DNA from: Rhodovulum kholense
GTDB lineage: Bacteria > Pseudomonadota > Alphaproteobacteria > Rhodobacterales > Rhodobacteraceae
Reading direction: 5' to 3'
NCBI RefSeq assembly: GCF_003053725.1
Contig: NZ_QAYC01000008.1
Location: 124,001-188,000, forward strand
DNA length: 64,000 nt
Below the pieces are notes generated by a model, which did no database searches, was not told where the DNA came from, and saw only the letters and a program-made list of their open reading frames with translations. The position numbers and the translations under genes were made by a program. This document shows positions 16,960-25,744 of this stretch, one piece after another; positions within the stretch are counted from its first letter, which is position 1; every line of letters begins with the position of its first letter.

Positions 16960-18036
16960 TCACTCGTCATAGCTGACCACCAGACGGTCGCTCAGCGGGT
17001 AGCACTGGCAGGTCAGCACATAGCCCGCGCGGACCTCGTAATCTTCCAGCGCATGGTTGGTCAGCATCTCGACCTCGCCCTCCAGCACCTTGGCCCGGCA
17101 GGTCGAACAGACCCCGGCCTTGCAGGAAAAGGGCGCATCGAGATCGGCGGCGATGGCGGCTTCCAGCAGGCTTTGCCCGGTCTTCGGCATGCGAAAGCTG
17201 CGGGTGGTGCCGTCCAGCGTGACGCTGGCTTGGGTCGCATTGGCGGTGTCGGTCTGCGCGACCGAAACCGCCGGACGCCTGGCGCGGCCGGGCTGGGTCG
17301 ACAGGAACAGTTCGAACCTGATCCGGTCGTCGGTCAGCCCGTGCCGGCGCAGCCCGTCGGCCACCGTCAGCATCATCGCCTGCGGGCCGCAGATGAAGGC
17401 CAGATCGACCGAGGCCGCGTCGATCCAGCCGGCGAACAGCCGGTCGATCTTCTGCGCGTCGATCCGGCCGGTGAACAGGTCGATCTCCTGGGTTTCCGAG
17501 CCCAGCACATGGATCACCGCAAGCCGCCCGAGATGGGTGTTCTTCAGGTCTTCCAGCTCTTCGCGGAACATGATCGAGCTGACCTGCCGGTTGGCATAGA
17601 CCAGCGTGACCCGCGCGCCGGGCTCGCGGCTCAGCACCGTGCGGAGGATCGACAGCACTGGCGTGATGCCCGATCCGGCGGCGAAGGCCAGGTAATGGCG
17701 CGCCGCAGTCGGGTCGAGCGGGGCGTGAAACTTGCCCATCGGCGGCATCGCCTCGAGCACGTCGCCGGGCCTGAGGTCCTCGTTCGCCCAGGTCGAGAAG
17801 GCGCCGCCCGCGACCCGCTTGATCCCGACCCGGAGGCAGCCGTCGTCGAGCCCCGAGCAGATCGAATAGCAGCGGCGCAGCTCTTCCCCGTCGAAGGCCC
17901 GGCGGAAGGTCAGGTACTGGCCCTGGGTGAAGGCAAAGGCGGCACGGTCGGCCTCGGCCGGGTCCAGCGTCAGGACCACGGCATCGCGGGTGTCGCGGCG
18001 GATGTCGGTAACGGTCAGCGGGTGAAAACGGGCCAT
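16960..18036 (-). CDS. paaE: phenylacetyl-CoA epoxidase reductase subunit (PaaE)
   Basis: The 358-residue reductase has a ferredoxin-NADP reductase module (RRCYSICS for flavin near residue 55, AAGSGITPVLSIL for nucleotide near 120). Its C-terminal plant-type ferredoxin domain carries the [2Fe-2S] ligands in CKAGVCSTC plus a later Cys in LTCQC. PaaE passes electrons from NADPH to the PaaA diiron centre. The start at 18036 is chosen because GAGGGG precedes it and longer starts would overlap paaD. It lies 11 nt after paaD. Confidence 0.94.
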   Translation of the reverse strand: MARFHPLTVTDIRRDTRDAVVLTLDPAEADRAAFAFTQGQYLTFRRAFDGEELRRCYSICSGLDDGCLRVGIKRVAGGAFSTWANEDLRPGDVLEAMPPMGKFHAPLDPTAARHYLAFAAGSGITPVLSILRTVLSREPGARVTLVYANRQVSSIMFREELEDLKNTHLGRLAVIHVLGSETQEIDLFTGRIDAQKIDRLFAGWIDAASVDLAFICGPQAMMLTVADGLRRHGLTDDRIRFELFLSTQPGRARRPAVSVAQTDTANATQASVTLDGTTRSFRMPKTGQSLLEAAIAADLDAPFSCKAGVCSTCRAKVLEGEVEMLTNHALEDYEVRAGYVLTCQCYPLSDRLVVSYDE

Positions 18037-18047
18037 GGCCGCCCCTC

Positions 18048-18572
18048 TCAGATACATTTGAAATAGTCGAAGGGTTCAAGGCAGTCGCGGCAGCGCCAGG
18101 CGGCCTTGCACGGGGTCGAGCCGAACTGGCTCAGCCGTTCGGTCCGGTCCGAGCCGCAGCGCGGGCAGGCCACCGAAAGCCCGTCCGCGAGGCTGCGCGC
18201 GCGGGCCGCCCCCGGCATCGCGGCACTGCCCGGCACCGGGGGGGCGATGCCGAACGCCCTCAGCTTTTCGCGCGCCTCGGGGCCCAGCCAGTCCGACGTC
18301 CAGGGCGGCGACAGCTGCCGGTCGATCCGCAGCTTGCCGATGCCGCGCTCCCGCAGGGCGCGTTCGATGTCGAGCGTGATGATCCCGGTCGCGGGGCAAC
18401 CCGAATAGGTCGGCGTGACTGTCACCACCAGCGTGTCTCCCTGCCAGGCAACGTCGCGCACGATGCCCAGATCGGTCAGGCTGATGACCGGGATCTCGGG
18501 GTCGGGCAGCTCGGCCAGCCACGCCCAGACCTGCGCCGTCGCGGGCCGGTCCACGGTTTCACCATGTGGCAT
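18048..18572 (-). CDS. paaD: phenylacetyl-CoA epoxidase assembly protein (PaaD)
   Basis: The 174-residue protein has a MIP18/DUF59 domain (LPDPEIPVISLTDLGIVRDV, TPTYSGCPAT) and a C-terminal cysteine-rich tail (CPRCGSD, CRDCLEPFDYFKC). PaaD is needed for iron-site or iron-sulfur maturation of the epoxidase and is not part of the purified complex. The ATG at 18572 overlaps the end of paaC by 14 nt. Confidence 0.92.
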   Translation of the reverse strand: MPHGETVDRPATAQVWAWLAELPDPEIPVISLTDLGIVRDVAWQGDTLVVTVTPTYSGCPATGIITLDIERALRERGIGKLRIDRQLSPPWTSDWLGPEAREKLRAFGIAPPVPGSAAMPGAARARSLADGLSVACPRCGSDRTERLSQFGSTPCKAAWRCRDCLEPFDYFKCI

Positions 18573-19356
18573 CGGGATAGGCCCGTTGCAGGAACTGCAT
18601 CTCGGCCAGCAGAAGGCCCAGCGCCTCGCCATGGACGCCGCTGCGCCCGCCGCTGCGAAAACGCGCCGTGTCGGGCAGGGTCAGCGTCGCCTCGGCCAGC
18701 ACCGCCTCGACCCGCGCGCGCCAGCCCGGTTCCAGCGCCGCCGGATCGGGCGCGATCCCGGCCTCCGCGGCGGCGGCATCGGTCGCGTCGCCCCGGAACG
18801 GCTCGCCGGTGAAGGGCCAGAGCCGGGTCAGCGCGGCCTGCATCCGGGCATGGCTTTCGGGCGTGCCGTCGCCAAGCCCGATCACCAGCGTTTCGGACCG
18901 GTCGAGGTGATAGGCCACCTCTTTCCGGGCCTTGGCGGCGATCTCGGCCACGCGCGGGTCGGTCGAGGCCGCCAGCCCCGCCAGCAGCTCGGCATGCCAG
19001 GCATCGAACAGGAACTGGCGCATCACGGTGACGGCGAAGTCGCGGTTCGGCTGTTCGGCCAGCAGCAGGTTGCGAAACCCGCCCGCATCGCGGCGGAAGG
19101 CCAGCGCGTCGGCGTCGCGCCCCGCGCCCTCGACCTCGGCGGCAAGCCCCAGCCACAGGGTCGCCTGCCCGATCAGGTCGAGCGCGACATTGGCCTGCGC
19201 GATATCTTCCTCCAGCGTCGGCGCGTGGCCGCACCATTCCGACACCCGGTGCCCGAGGATCAGCGCGCTGTCCCCGACCCGCAGCAGCGTCTCGAACAGC
19301 ACGGCATCGGCCGACAGCGTCGTTTCTGGCATTGTCGTTTCTGTCAGAGCGGACAT
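18559..19356 (-). CDS. paaC: phenylacetyl-CoA epoxidase structural subunit (PaaC)
   Basis: The 265-residue helical protein carries the PaaC features GHRVSEWCGHAPTLEEDIA and ANVALDLIGQATLWLGLAAE near residues 25-60, and WHAELL further on. PaaC is the non-catalytic ferritin-like partner that forms the heterodimer with PaaA. Its ATG shares one base with the paaB stop (TGATG). A longer upstream frame exists only as antisense-type noise. Confidence 0.93.
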   Translation of the reverse strand: MSALTETTMPETTLSADAVLFETLLRVGDSALILGHRVSEWCGHAPTLEEDIAQANVALDLIGQATLWLGLAAEVEGAGRDADALAFRRDAGGFRNLLLAEQPNRDFAVTVMRQFLFDAWHAELLAGLAASTDPRVAEIAAKARKEVAYHLDRSETLVIGLGDGTPESHARMQAALTRLWPFTGEPFRGDATDAAAAEAGIAPDPAALEPGWRARVEAVLAEATLTLPDTARFRSGGRSGVHGEALGLLLAEMQFLQRAYPDATW

Positions 19357-19640
19357 CACATGTGCCCCACGTCGTCGGGAATGTCGAAGAAAGTCGGGTG
19401 CCGGTAGACCTTGGCGTTCGAGGGCTCGAACAGCGGCCCCTTGTCCGAGGGCGCCGAGGCGGTGATGTCGTTCGAACGCACAACCCAGATCGAGACGCCC
19501 TCGTTGCGCCGCGTATAGACGTCGCGGGCGTTCTGGATCGCCATTTCGGCGCTTGGCGCGTGCAGGCTGCCGACGTGGCGGTGGTTCAACCCGTGCTGAC
19601 CGCGGATGAAGACCTCCCAGAGGGGCCATTCGCTGGACAT
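19356..19640 (-). CDS. paaB: phenylacetyl-CoA epoxidase bridging subunit (PaaB)
   Basis: The 94-residue protein starts MSSEWPLWEVFIRGQHGLNH and has RRNEGVSIWVVRSNDI and FEPSNAKVYRHPTFFDIP, all typical of PaaB, which bridges PaaAC heterodimers. It has the normal length for the family and sits 30 nt after paaA. Confidence 0.95.
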   Translation of the reverse strand: MSSEWPLWEVFIRGQHGLNHRHVGSLHAPSAEMAIQNARDVYTRRNEGVSIWVVRSNDITASAPSDKGPLFEPSNAKVYRHPTFFDIPDDVGHM

Positions 19641-19670
19641 GTTCTCCTCCCTTGAAACCCTTGAAACCGG

Positions 19671-20654
19671 TTATTCGGCCGCGTGCGCGGCGGCACGCTT
19701 TTCGGCATGGGCCATCAGCCCCTCGCGGACCCAGGCGCCGTCCTCCCAGGCCTCGATCCGCGCCTCCATCCGTTCGGCATTGCAGGGGCCATTGCCCTTC
19801 AGCACCTCGTAGAATTCCGACCAGTCGGGCTGCGAGAAGTCGTAGCCGCCCTTTTCCTCGTTCCAGACAAGGTCCGGGTCGGGGATCTCGAGCCCGAGGA
19901 ACCGGGCCTGCGGCACGGTCTGGTCGACGAATTTCTGGCGCAGCTCGTCATTGGTGTTGATCTTGATCTTCCAGGCCATCGACTGGGCGGAATGGACCGA
20001 GTCCTTGTCGGAAGGTCCGAACATCATCAGCGACGGGTACCAGAACCGGTTCAGCGCATCCTGCGCCATCGCCTTCTGGTCGGCCGTGCCCCGCGCCATG
20101 GTCATCATGATCGAATAGCCCTGGCGCTGGTGAAAGCTCTCCTCCTTGCAGATCCGCACCATGGCCCGGGCATAGGGCCCGTAGGAGGTCCGCTGCAGCG
20201 GCACCTGGTTCATGATCGCGGCGCCGTCGACCAGCCAGCCGACCGCGCCGATATCGGCCCAGGTCAGCGTCGGATAGTTGAAGATCGAGGAATATTTCAT
20301 CTTCCCCGCCAGCAGCATTTCCGTCAGCTCGTCGCGGCTGACCCCCAGCGTCTCGGCGGCGGAATAAAGGTAAAGCCCGTGCCCGGCTTCGTCCTGCACC
20401 TTGGCCAGCAGGATCTGCTTGCGTTCCAGCGTCGGCGCGCGGGTGATCCAGTTGCCCTCGGGCAACTGACCCACGACCTCGGAATGGGCATGCTGGCCGA
20501 TCTGGCGGATCAGCGTTTTGCGATAGCCCTCGGGCATCCAGTCCTTGGGCTCGATCCGCTCGCCCCGGTCGATCCGGTCCTGAAAGGCGCATTCCTCGGG
20601 GGTCATCTCGTCCCGGGCCTTGCCGCCCTCGGATGTCACCATCTGCGCATACAT
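19671..20654 (-). CDS. paaA: phenylacetyl-CoA epoxidase catalytic subunit (PaaA)
   Basis: The 327-residue protein has diiron ligands in the expected places: Glu59 in HSEVVG, Glu89/His92 in [18 protein letters not shown], and Glu172/His175 in [12 protein letters not shown]. It epoxidises the aromatic ring of phenylacetyl-CoA at C1-C2. Substrate contacts typical of PaaA ([20 protein letters not shown]) are present. It follows the thiolase gene by 18 nt and leads paaBCDE. Unlike the paralogue at 16200-16952, no ligand is replaced. Confidence 0.95.
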   Translation of the reverse strand: MYAQMVTSEGGKARDEMTPEECAFQDRIDRGERIEPKDWMPEGYRKTLIRQIGQHAHSEVVGQLPEGNWITRAPTLERKQILLAKVQDEAGHGLYLYSAAETLGVSRDELTEMLLAGKMKYSSIFNYPTLTWADIGAVGWLVDGAAIMNQVPLQRTSYGPYARAMVRICKEESFHQRQGYSIMMTMARGTADQKAMAQDALNRFWYPSLMMFGPSDKDSVHSAQSMAWKIKINTNDELRQKFVDQTVPQARFLGLEIPDPDLVWNEEKGGYDFSQPDWSEFYEVLKGNGPCNAERMEARIEAWEDGAWVREGLMAHAEKRAAAHAAE

Positions 20655-20672
20655 CTTAGCGATCCTCCCTGA

Positions 20673-21878
20673 TCAGACGCGTTCGAGGATAAGGGCAATG
20701 CCCTGGCCCACGCCAACGCACATCGTGCAAAGCGCGTAACGTCCGCCGCTGCGCGCCAGCTGGTTGGCCGCGGTCGCGACCAGCCGCGCGCCGCTCATGC
20801 CCAGCGGGTGGCCGATGGCGATCGCGCCGCCATTGGGGTTCACATGGGGTGCGTCGTCCGGCAGGCCCAGCGCCCGCAGCACCGCCAGCGCCTGCGCGGC
20901 GAAGGCTTCGTTCAGCTCGATCACATCCATCTGCGCCAGATCGAGCCCGGCCTTTTCCAGAACGCGCCGGGTCGCGGGCACCGGCCCCATGCCCATGATC
21001 CGGGGCGGCACGCCCGCCGCGGCCATGGCGACGATACGGGCCCGGGGGGTGAGGCCCTGCGCCACGGCCGCGGCGTCCGACGCGACGATCAGCGCGGCGG
21101 CGCCGTCATTGACGCCGGAGGCGTTGCCCGCGGTGACCGTCAGCCCGGGTCCGTTGACCCCTTTCAGCCCCGCCAGCTTTTCGGCGCTGGTGCCCGGGCG
21201 CGGATGCTCGTCGGTCTCGACCCGCAGCGGCGGGCCCTTGCGTTGCGGCAGCTCGACCGGCACGATTTCCCCCGCGAAGACGCCTGCGGCCTGCGCCGCC
21301 GCCCAACGGGCCTGGCTTTCGGCGGCGAAGCGGTCCTGATCCTCGCGCGAGATGGCGAAGTCCGCGGCCACGTTGTCGGCGGTCTCGGGCATCGAATGGG
21401 TGCCATGGGCCTCTGCCATGCGCGGATTGACGAAGCGCCAGCCGATGGTGGTGTCGTGGATCTCGGCCCGGCGCGAGAAGGCGGTGTCGGCCTTGGCCAT
21501 CACGAAGGGCGCGCGGCTCATGCTTTCGACCCCACCGGCGATCATCAGATCGGCATCGCCCGCACGGATCGTCCGCGCCGCAAGCCCGACCGCGTCCATC
21601 CCGGACCCGCACAGCCGGTTGACCGTGGTGCCCGGCACCTCGACCGGCAGCCCGGCCAGAAGTGCCGCCATCCGCGCGACGTTGCGATTGTCTTCGCCCG
21701 CCTGGTTGGCACAACCGAGGATCACATCCTCGACCGAAGCCCAGTCGACACCGGGATGCCGGGCCATCAGCGCCGCGATCGGCACTGCCGCCAGATCGTC
21801 GGCGCGCAGTCCCGACAGCGCCCCGCCATAGCGCCCGACGGGCGTGCGCAGCGCATCGCAGATGAAGGCTTCGGCCAT
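20673..21878 (-). CDS. paaJ: 3-oxoadipyl-CoA / 3-oxo-5,6-dehydrosuberyl-CoA thiolase (PaaJ)
   Basis: The 401-residue thiolase has the acyl-enzyme Cys in [13 protein letters not shown] near residue 90, [16 protein letters not shown] near 350 and [10 protein letters not shown] near the end. PaaJ carries out two thiolytic cleavages in the lower phenylacetate pathway. The ATG at 21878 follows GGGAGGACC; a longer upstream frame runs through the operator region and is rejected. It is the first gene of the long minus-strand paa operon. Confidence 0.93.
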   Translation of the reverse strand: MAEAFICDALRTPVGRYGGALSGLRADDLAAVPIAALMARHPGVDWASVEDVILGCANQAGEDNRNVARMAALLAGLPVEVPGTTVNRLCGSGMDAVGLAARTIRAGDADLMIAGGVESMSRAPFVMAKADTAFSRRAEIHDTTIGWRFVNPRMAEAHGTHSMPETADNVAADFAISREDQDRFAAESQARWAAAQAAGVFAGEIVPVELPQRKGPPLRVETDEHPRPGTSAEKLAGLKGVNGPGLTVTAGNASGVNDGAAALIVASDAAAVAQGLTPRARIVAMAAAGVPPRIMGMGPVPATRRVLEKAGLDLAQMDVIELNEAFAAQALAVLRALGLPDDAPHVNPNGGAIAIGHPLGMSGARLVATAANQLARSGGRYALCTMCVGVGQGIALILERV

Positions 21879-21930
21879 TCGGTCCTCCCAGACGTCAGTC
21901 CCCCGGCCGACTCGCTTCCGCAAATTGATC

Positions 21931-21942
21931 GACCGTTCGGTC
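21931..21942. promoter_or_regulatory. palindromic operator candidate upstream of paaJ
   Basis: GACCGTTCGGTC is a perfect 12-bp palindrome holding ACCGTTCGGT, the same core as the site at 9737-9746. It starts 2 bp downstream of the predicted paaJ -10 box, so a bound repressor would block the start site. Confidence 0.62.
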
Positions 21943-21944
21943 AC

Positions 21945-21973
21945 ACTATAGACAGGAGCGGACCGCATGGGAA
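21945..21973 (-). promoter_or_regulatory. predicted sigma70-type promoter of paaJ operon
   Basis: On the minus strand TTCCCA (21973-21968), 17 bp and TATAGT (21950-21945) form a promoter. It is nearly the same as the one in front of paaG, and the palindrome lies just after the -10 box in both. Confidence 0.55.
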
Positions 21974-22096
21974 GAGCCTTGCCGGAAAATTCGCCGTCCC
22001 GTCCGTTGCGTCACCGAACGAACCGCTTCCGCAAAAACCCGATTTCACCTATCGTATTTTGAATAAATAGATGCGCCCATCGGAAGGTTCCTCCGG

Positions 22097-23872
22097 ATGT
22101 CGCTTGACCAGATCCTGGTTCTCGCCCTGCTCGCCATCGTCTTTCTCAGCTTCATCAAGGAGATATACCCGCCCGAGGTGACCGCTCTGGCGGCCTCGGC
22201 GGCCCTTCTGGCCACCGGAATCATCCAGACCGGCGACTTTCTGACCGTCTTCGGGTCCAGTGCGCCGATCACCATCGCGATGATGTTCATCATCTCGGCC
22301 GCGTTGGAACGCACCGGCGTGCTCGCCGCGCTGGGCGAGTTCATGACCGCGCGGGCCAGGGGGTCCTACCTGCGCGCGCTACTGATCATGATGACCGTGA
22401 CGGTGCTGGCCTCGGCTTTCATGAACAACACGCCGGTGGTGATCCTGCTGGCCCCGGTGATGATCTCGGTCGCCTCCAGCGTCGGCGTCTCGCCGTCGCG
22501 GCTGTTGATGCCGCTGTCCTTCGCGGCGATCTTCGGCGGCACGCTGACCCTTGTCGGCACCTCGACCAACATCCTGATGAGCGGGGTCGCCCGCGACACC
22601 GGCCAGCCGCCGATCTCGATGTTCGAGATGACCCTGCCGGGGCTTGTCTTCGCGCTGGTCGGCATGGCCTACATGACCTTTGCCGGGCGCTTCCTGCTGC
22701 CCGACCGGCAGTCGCTGGCGCATCTGGTCGGGCGCGAGACCCGGCGCCGGTTCCTCGCGCGGCTGCTGATCCCGGCCGAGTCGCGCTATGTCGGCAAGCG
22801 GCTCGACGAGCTGCCCTTCAACACCGCCGAGACCCGCATCCTCGACGTGATCCGGGGCGAGGTCTCGATGCGGCGCAGCCTCGACGGGCTGGTGCTGGAA
22901 CCCGGCGACCGGCTGGTCCTGAAGACCGGCACCGGCGAGATCCTCGGGCTGAAGGAGAACGGTCAGGTGACGTTCCGCGACCTGTCGGACCGGGGGGTCG
23001 AGCCGGTGACCGCCGACCAGACGGTGACGCTCGAGGCCAGCATAGGCCCGAATTCGACCCTGCGCGGGCGTTCCCTGGCCGAAGTGCGACTGCGGCGGCG
23101 CTATGGCGTCTACGTGATGGCGGTGCATCGCGCAGACCGGAACCTGTCGGACCGGATCGACGACATCCGCCTGCAATTCGCCGACACACTGCTGCTGGAG
23201 GGCCCGCCAGAAGGGCTGCGCCGGCTGGTCGAGGATGGCGGAGTTATCAACCTCTCGGCACCCTCCGAACGGCCGATGCGGCGCGCCAGGGCGCCCATCG
23301 CCATCGCGACGATGGTGGCCGTCGTGGGGCTTGCCGCCTTCGAGGTGATGCCCATCGCCGGGCTTGCGGTGATCGGCGCGGTCGTCGTGATGCTGACCCG
23401 TTGCGTCGATCCCGAAGAGGCGTTCAGCGCCATCGACTGGCGCATCCTTTTTCTGATCTTCGGCATGCTGGGGCTGAGCCAGGGGATGGAAGAGACCGGC
23501 ACCGCCAAGCTGATCGTCGATTGGGTCGTCGGGTTGATGGGCGGGTTCGGGCCGCTTGCGATCCTGGCGGCGGTCTATGTGCTGACCAGCGCCCTGACCG
23601 AGATGATCAGCAACAACGCCGTTGCCGTGCTGGTCGGGCCCATCGTGATCGGGCTGGCGGCCCAGCTGGGCGTCGATCCGCGGCCCTTCATCATGGCGGT
23701 GATGTTCGCCGCCTCGGCGAGCTTCGCCACCCCCATCGGCTATCAGACCAACACCTTCGTCTATGGCGCGGGCGGCTACCGGTTCCGCGACTTCCTGAAG
23801 GTGGGGCTGCCGCTGAACATCCTCTTTGCGGTGGTGGCGGTCGGGGTGATCCCGCTGTTCTTCCCGTTCTGA
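22097..23872 (+). CDS. SLC13-family permease with TrkA-C (RCK_C) domains
   Basis: The 591-residue membrane protein has N- and C-terminal blocks of hydrophobic helices. FMNNTPVVILLAPVM near residue 112 and a later EMISNNAVAVLVGPIV carry the Asn/Thr-Pro repeats of the SLC13/DASS fold. Between them (about 205-395) lie two TrkA-C-type regulatory segments (VLEPGDRLVLKTGTGE, FADTLLLEGPPEGL). Such proteins carry anions such as dicarboxylates or sulfate; the cargo is not evident. It is divergent from paaJ and could supply a pathway-related acid, but that is weak inference. Confidence 0.85.
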   Translation: MSLDQILVLALLAIVFLSFIKEIYPPEVTALAASAALLATGIIQTGDFLTVFGSSAPITIAMMFIISAALERTGVLAALGEFMTARARGSYLRALLIMMTVTVLASAFMNNTPVVILLAPVMISVASSVGVSPSRLLMPLSFAAIFGGTLTLVGTSTNILMSGVARDTGQPPISMFEMTLPGLVFALVGMAYMTFAGRFLLPDRQSLAHLVGRETRRRFLARLLIPAESRYVGKRLDELPFNTAETRILDVIRGEVSMRRSLDGLVLEPGDRLVLKTGTGEILGLKENGQVTFRDLSDRGVEPVTADQTVTLEASIGPNSTLRGRSLAEVRLRRRYGVYVMAVHRADRNLSDRIDDIRLQFADTLLLEGPPEGLRRLVEDGGVINLSAPSERPMRRARAPIAIATMVAVVGLAAFEVMPIAGLAVIGAVVVMLTRCVDPEEAFSAIDWRILFLIFGMLGLSQGMEETGTAKLIVDWVVGLMGGFGPLAILAAVYVLTSALTEMISNNAVAVLVGPIVIGLAAQLGVDPRPFIMAVMFAASASFATPIGYQTNTFVYGAGGYRFRDFLKVGLPLNILFAVVAVGVIPLFFPF

Positions 23873-23893
23873 ACGCGGCCGGGAGGGGGCGGC

Positions 23894-24940
23894 TCAGGCC
23901 GTCTCGACCTCGATGGTGACATGCGACAGCCGCGGGAGGTGCATGAGCCGCTTGCGGTAATCCGCAACCGGTCGCGGATCGTCATCGGCAATCGCCACGA
24001 TGGCGGCGCGGTGGCCCGGGCCAAGCTGCCAGACATGCAGGTCGACTACGCGGGCGCCGTCGGTCTCGATGGCGGCACGGATCTTCTGGGGCAGGGTCTC
24101 GGAGCCGGGGACGAAATCGACCAGCACCCCGCCCGCGTCGCGCATCAGCCCGTAGGACCAGCGCGCGATCAGCAATGCCCCCAGCATGCCGATGATCGGG
24201 TCGAGCCAGACCCAGCCGAAGGCCCGCCCCGCGACCAGCGCCGCAATGGCCAGCACCGAGGTCAGCGCATCGGCCAGCACATGCAGATAGGCCGCGCGCA
24301 GGTTGTGATCGACCTCGTGGGCGTGATCATGTCCATGGCTGTGCCCATGATCGTGCCCGTGACTGTGCCCATGATCGTGCGGGCCCTGATGCAGCAGAAC
24401 CGCGCTGCCGACATTGACCGCCAGCCCGATCACGGCAACGGCGATGGCCTCGCCGAAATGAATGCCGACCGGGTTCACCAGCCGCATCAGGCTTTCCCAA
24501 CCGATCAACAGCGCGACGACGCCCAGCACTACCGCGCTGCCGAAGGCCGCCAGATCGCCCAGCTTGCCGGTGCCGAAGGTAAAGCGCGGGTCATGGGCGT
24601 GTCGGCGCGCGACCATGTAGGACACCGCCGCAATCGACAGCGCCGCGGCATGGGTCGCCATGTGCCAGCCATCGGCCAGCAGCGCCATCGACCCGAAGAC
24701 CGTGCCCGCCGCGATCTCGATCACCATCATCGTCGCGGTGATGCCGATCACCAGCCAGGTGCGTCGCGCGTTCCGGTCGTGATCTGCGCCGAGGAACACA
24801 TGATCCGGCCCGCCCGGACCGCGCGGATGGCAAAGACCGGCGGCCGAGCCGTGAGCGTGGCCATGGCCGTGATCGTGATCGTGATCGTGATCGTGAAGAT
24901 GGTCGTGCGGGGAGCCGGAGGTGTGCGGGTGATCGTGCAT
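23894..24940 (-). CDS. dmeF: cation diffusion facilitator, DmeF-like Co/Ni efflux
   Basis: The 348-residue CDF transporter has six predicted membrane segments and the metal-site motif ADGWHMATHAAAL near residue 90, with a matching HVLADALTSV later. It also has very long His/Asp-rich stretches at the N-terminus and in the loop between helices IV and V. Exporters of this DmeF type pump Co(II) and Ni(II) from the cytoplasm. The gene follows the CsoR/RcnR-type regulator gene by 8 nt, as in dmeRF operons. Metal choice is by family resemblance only. Confidence 0.88.
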   Translation of the reverse strand: MHDHPHTSGSPHDHLHDHDHDHDHGHGHAHGSAAGLCHPRGPGGPDHVFLGADHDRNARRTWLVIGITATMMVIEIAAGTVFGSMALLADGWHMATHAAALSIAAVSYMVARRHAHDPRFTFGTGKLGDLAAFGSAVVLGVVALLIGWESLMRLVNPVGIHFGEAIAVAVIGLAVNVGSAVLLHQGPHDHGHSHGHDHGHSHGHDHAHEVDHNLRAAYLHVLADALTSVLAIAALVAGRAFGWVWLDPIIGMLGALLIARWSYGLMRDAGGVLVDFVPGSETLPQKIRAAIETDGARVVDLHVWQLGPGHRAAIVAIADDDPRPVADYRKRLMHLPRLSHVTIEVETA

Positions 24941-24948
24941 GATCTGGC

Positions 24949-25221
24949 CTATTTCAGATAGGTGCGCAGGACCGAGGCAAGCTCTGCGCCGCCCTTTTCG
25001 CGGCCGGTCTCGTCCTCGATCAGGATGACATGGTGGCGAAGGTGGTCCTCGATCAGTTCCTGGGTCAGCCCCGTCGTGGCGCCCCGGACCGAGGCCACCA
25101 GCTGCAGGATCGCGCCGCAGTCCTTCTCGGCCTCGATGGCCCGTTCGATGGCCTCGATCTGCCCCTTCAACCGGCGCACGCGCGCCAGCAATTTGGGCTT
25201 GTCCTTGGTAAGATGCGACAT
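24949..25221 (-). CDS. dmeR: CsoR/RcnR-family metal-sensing repressor, DmeR-like
   Basis: The 90-residue all-helical protein has RVRRLKGQIEAIERAIE, the CsoR/RcnR DNA-binding face. It also has His/Cys ligand positions: an N-terminal His3 (MSHLTKD), Cys in KDCGAILQ, and DHLRHHVI. That pattern is closer to RcnR/DmeR (Ni/Co) than to copper CsoR. The start at 25221 gives the family length; an ATG at 25233 adds four residues. The operator at 25240 lies directly upstream. Confidence 0.85.
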   Translation of the reverse strand: MSHLTKDKPKLLARVRRLKGQIEAIERAIEAEKDCGAILQLVASVRGATTGLTQELIEDHLRHHVILIEDETGREKGGAELASVLRTYLK

Positions 25222-25239
25222 CGGATCGTCCATATAGGT

Positions 25240-25256
25240 ATAGGGGGTACCCCTAT
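25240..25256. promoter_or_regulatory. dmeRF operator candidate
   Basis: ATAGGGG-GTA-CCCCTAT is a perfect inverted repeat with 7-bp arms. G-tract/C-tract centres with flanking AT are typical of CsoR/RcnR-family operators. A TTGATC 17 bp upstream of the site (minus strand) would place the -10 region inside it, so repressor binding should block the promoter. Confidence 0.65.
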
Positions 25257-25392
25257 CATGCGACCCTTGTCGGATCAATCCCCGTCGGCGGGACCCGATT
25301 TCCCATTCCAATTATTGAATTCGTTTGTGGGCGACCTTATCCTTCGCCTGTCCGGGGCAATACGGCCCCGGTCCAGTCAGGGAGACCGGCCA

Positions 25393-25596
25393 ATGACACT
25401 CGACCGCGCCGTGATGATGTTCGCGGGCTTCATGATCCTTCTGTCGCTTGCCCTCGGCACCTGGGCCTCGCCCTGGTGGTACCTGCTGACCGCCTTTGTC
25501 GGGCTGAACATGATGCAGGCCTCGGTCACCGGCTTCTGCCCGGCCGCGATGCTGTTCAAGCGGATCGGCATCCGGCCCGGCACCGTCTTCGTTTAG
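25393..25596 (+). CDS. small DUF2892-type inner-membrane protein
   Basis: The 67-residue protein has two hydrophobic helices and ends with SVTGFCPAAMLFKRIGI, matching DUF2892/YgaP-tail proteins, where the GFCP motif is conserved. GGGAGACC precedes the ATG. Function is unknown; relatives are found fused to rhodanese domains. It is transcribed away from dmeRF. Confidence 0.8.
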   Translation: MTLDRAVMMFAGFMILLSLALGTWASPWWYLLTAFVGLNMMQASVTGFCPAAMLFKRIGIRPGTVFV

Positions 25597-25602
25597 GCCC
25601 CC

Positions 25603-25660
25603 GGGCCTCGACCGAGCCTCGACCAGGCTTCGACCCGGCCCAGGGCTTCGACCGGGCTCC
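25603..25660. repeat. intergenic cluster of degenerate TCGACC repeats
   Basis: CTCGACC or TTCGACC occurs four times within 58 bases (about every 11-17 bp), just after the stop of the DUF2892 gene. It resembles the TCGAC-containing repeats at 8385 and 13104 but has a different period. No hairpin plus T-run is seen. Confidence 0.6.
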
Positions 25661-25744
25661 GGGGTGCGGCACCCCGCCGGCCCCGACGGGGGTGTGCCCG
25701 GCCGCCGGTCGCGCTAGATAGGCGCAGCAGACGGGAGGCGGCCC

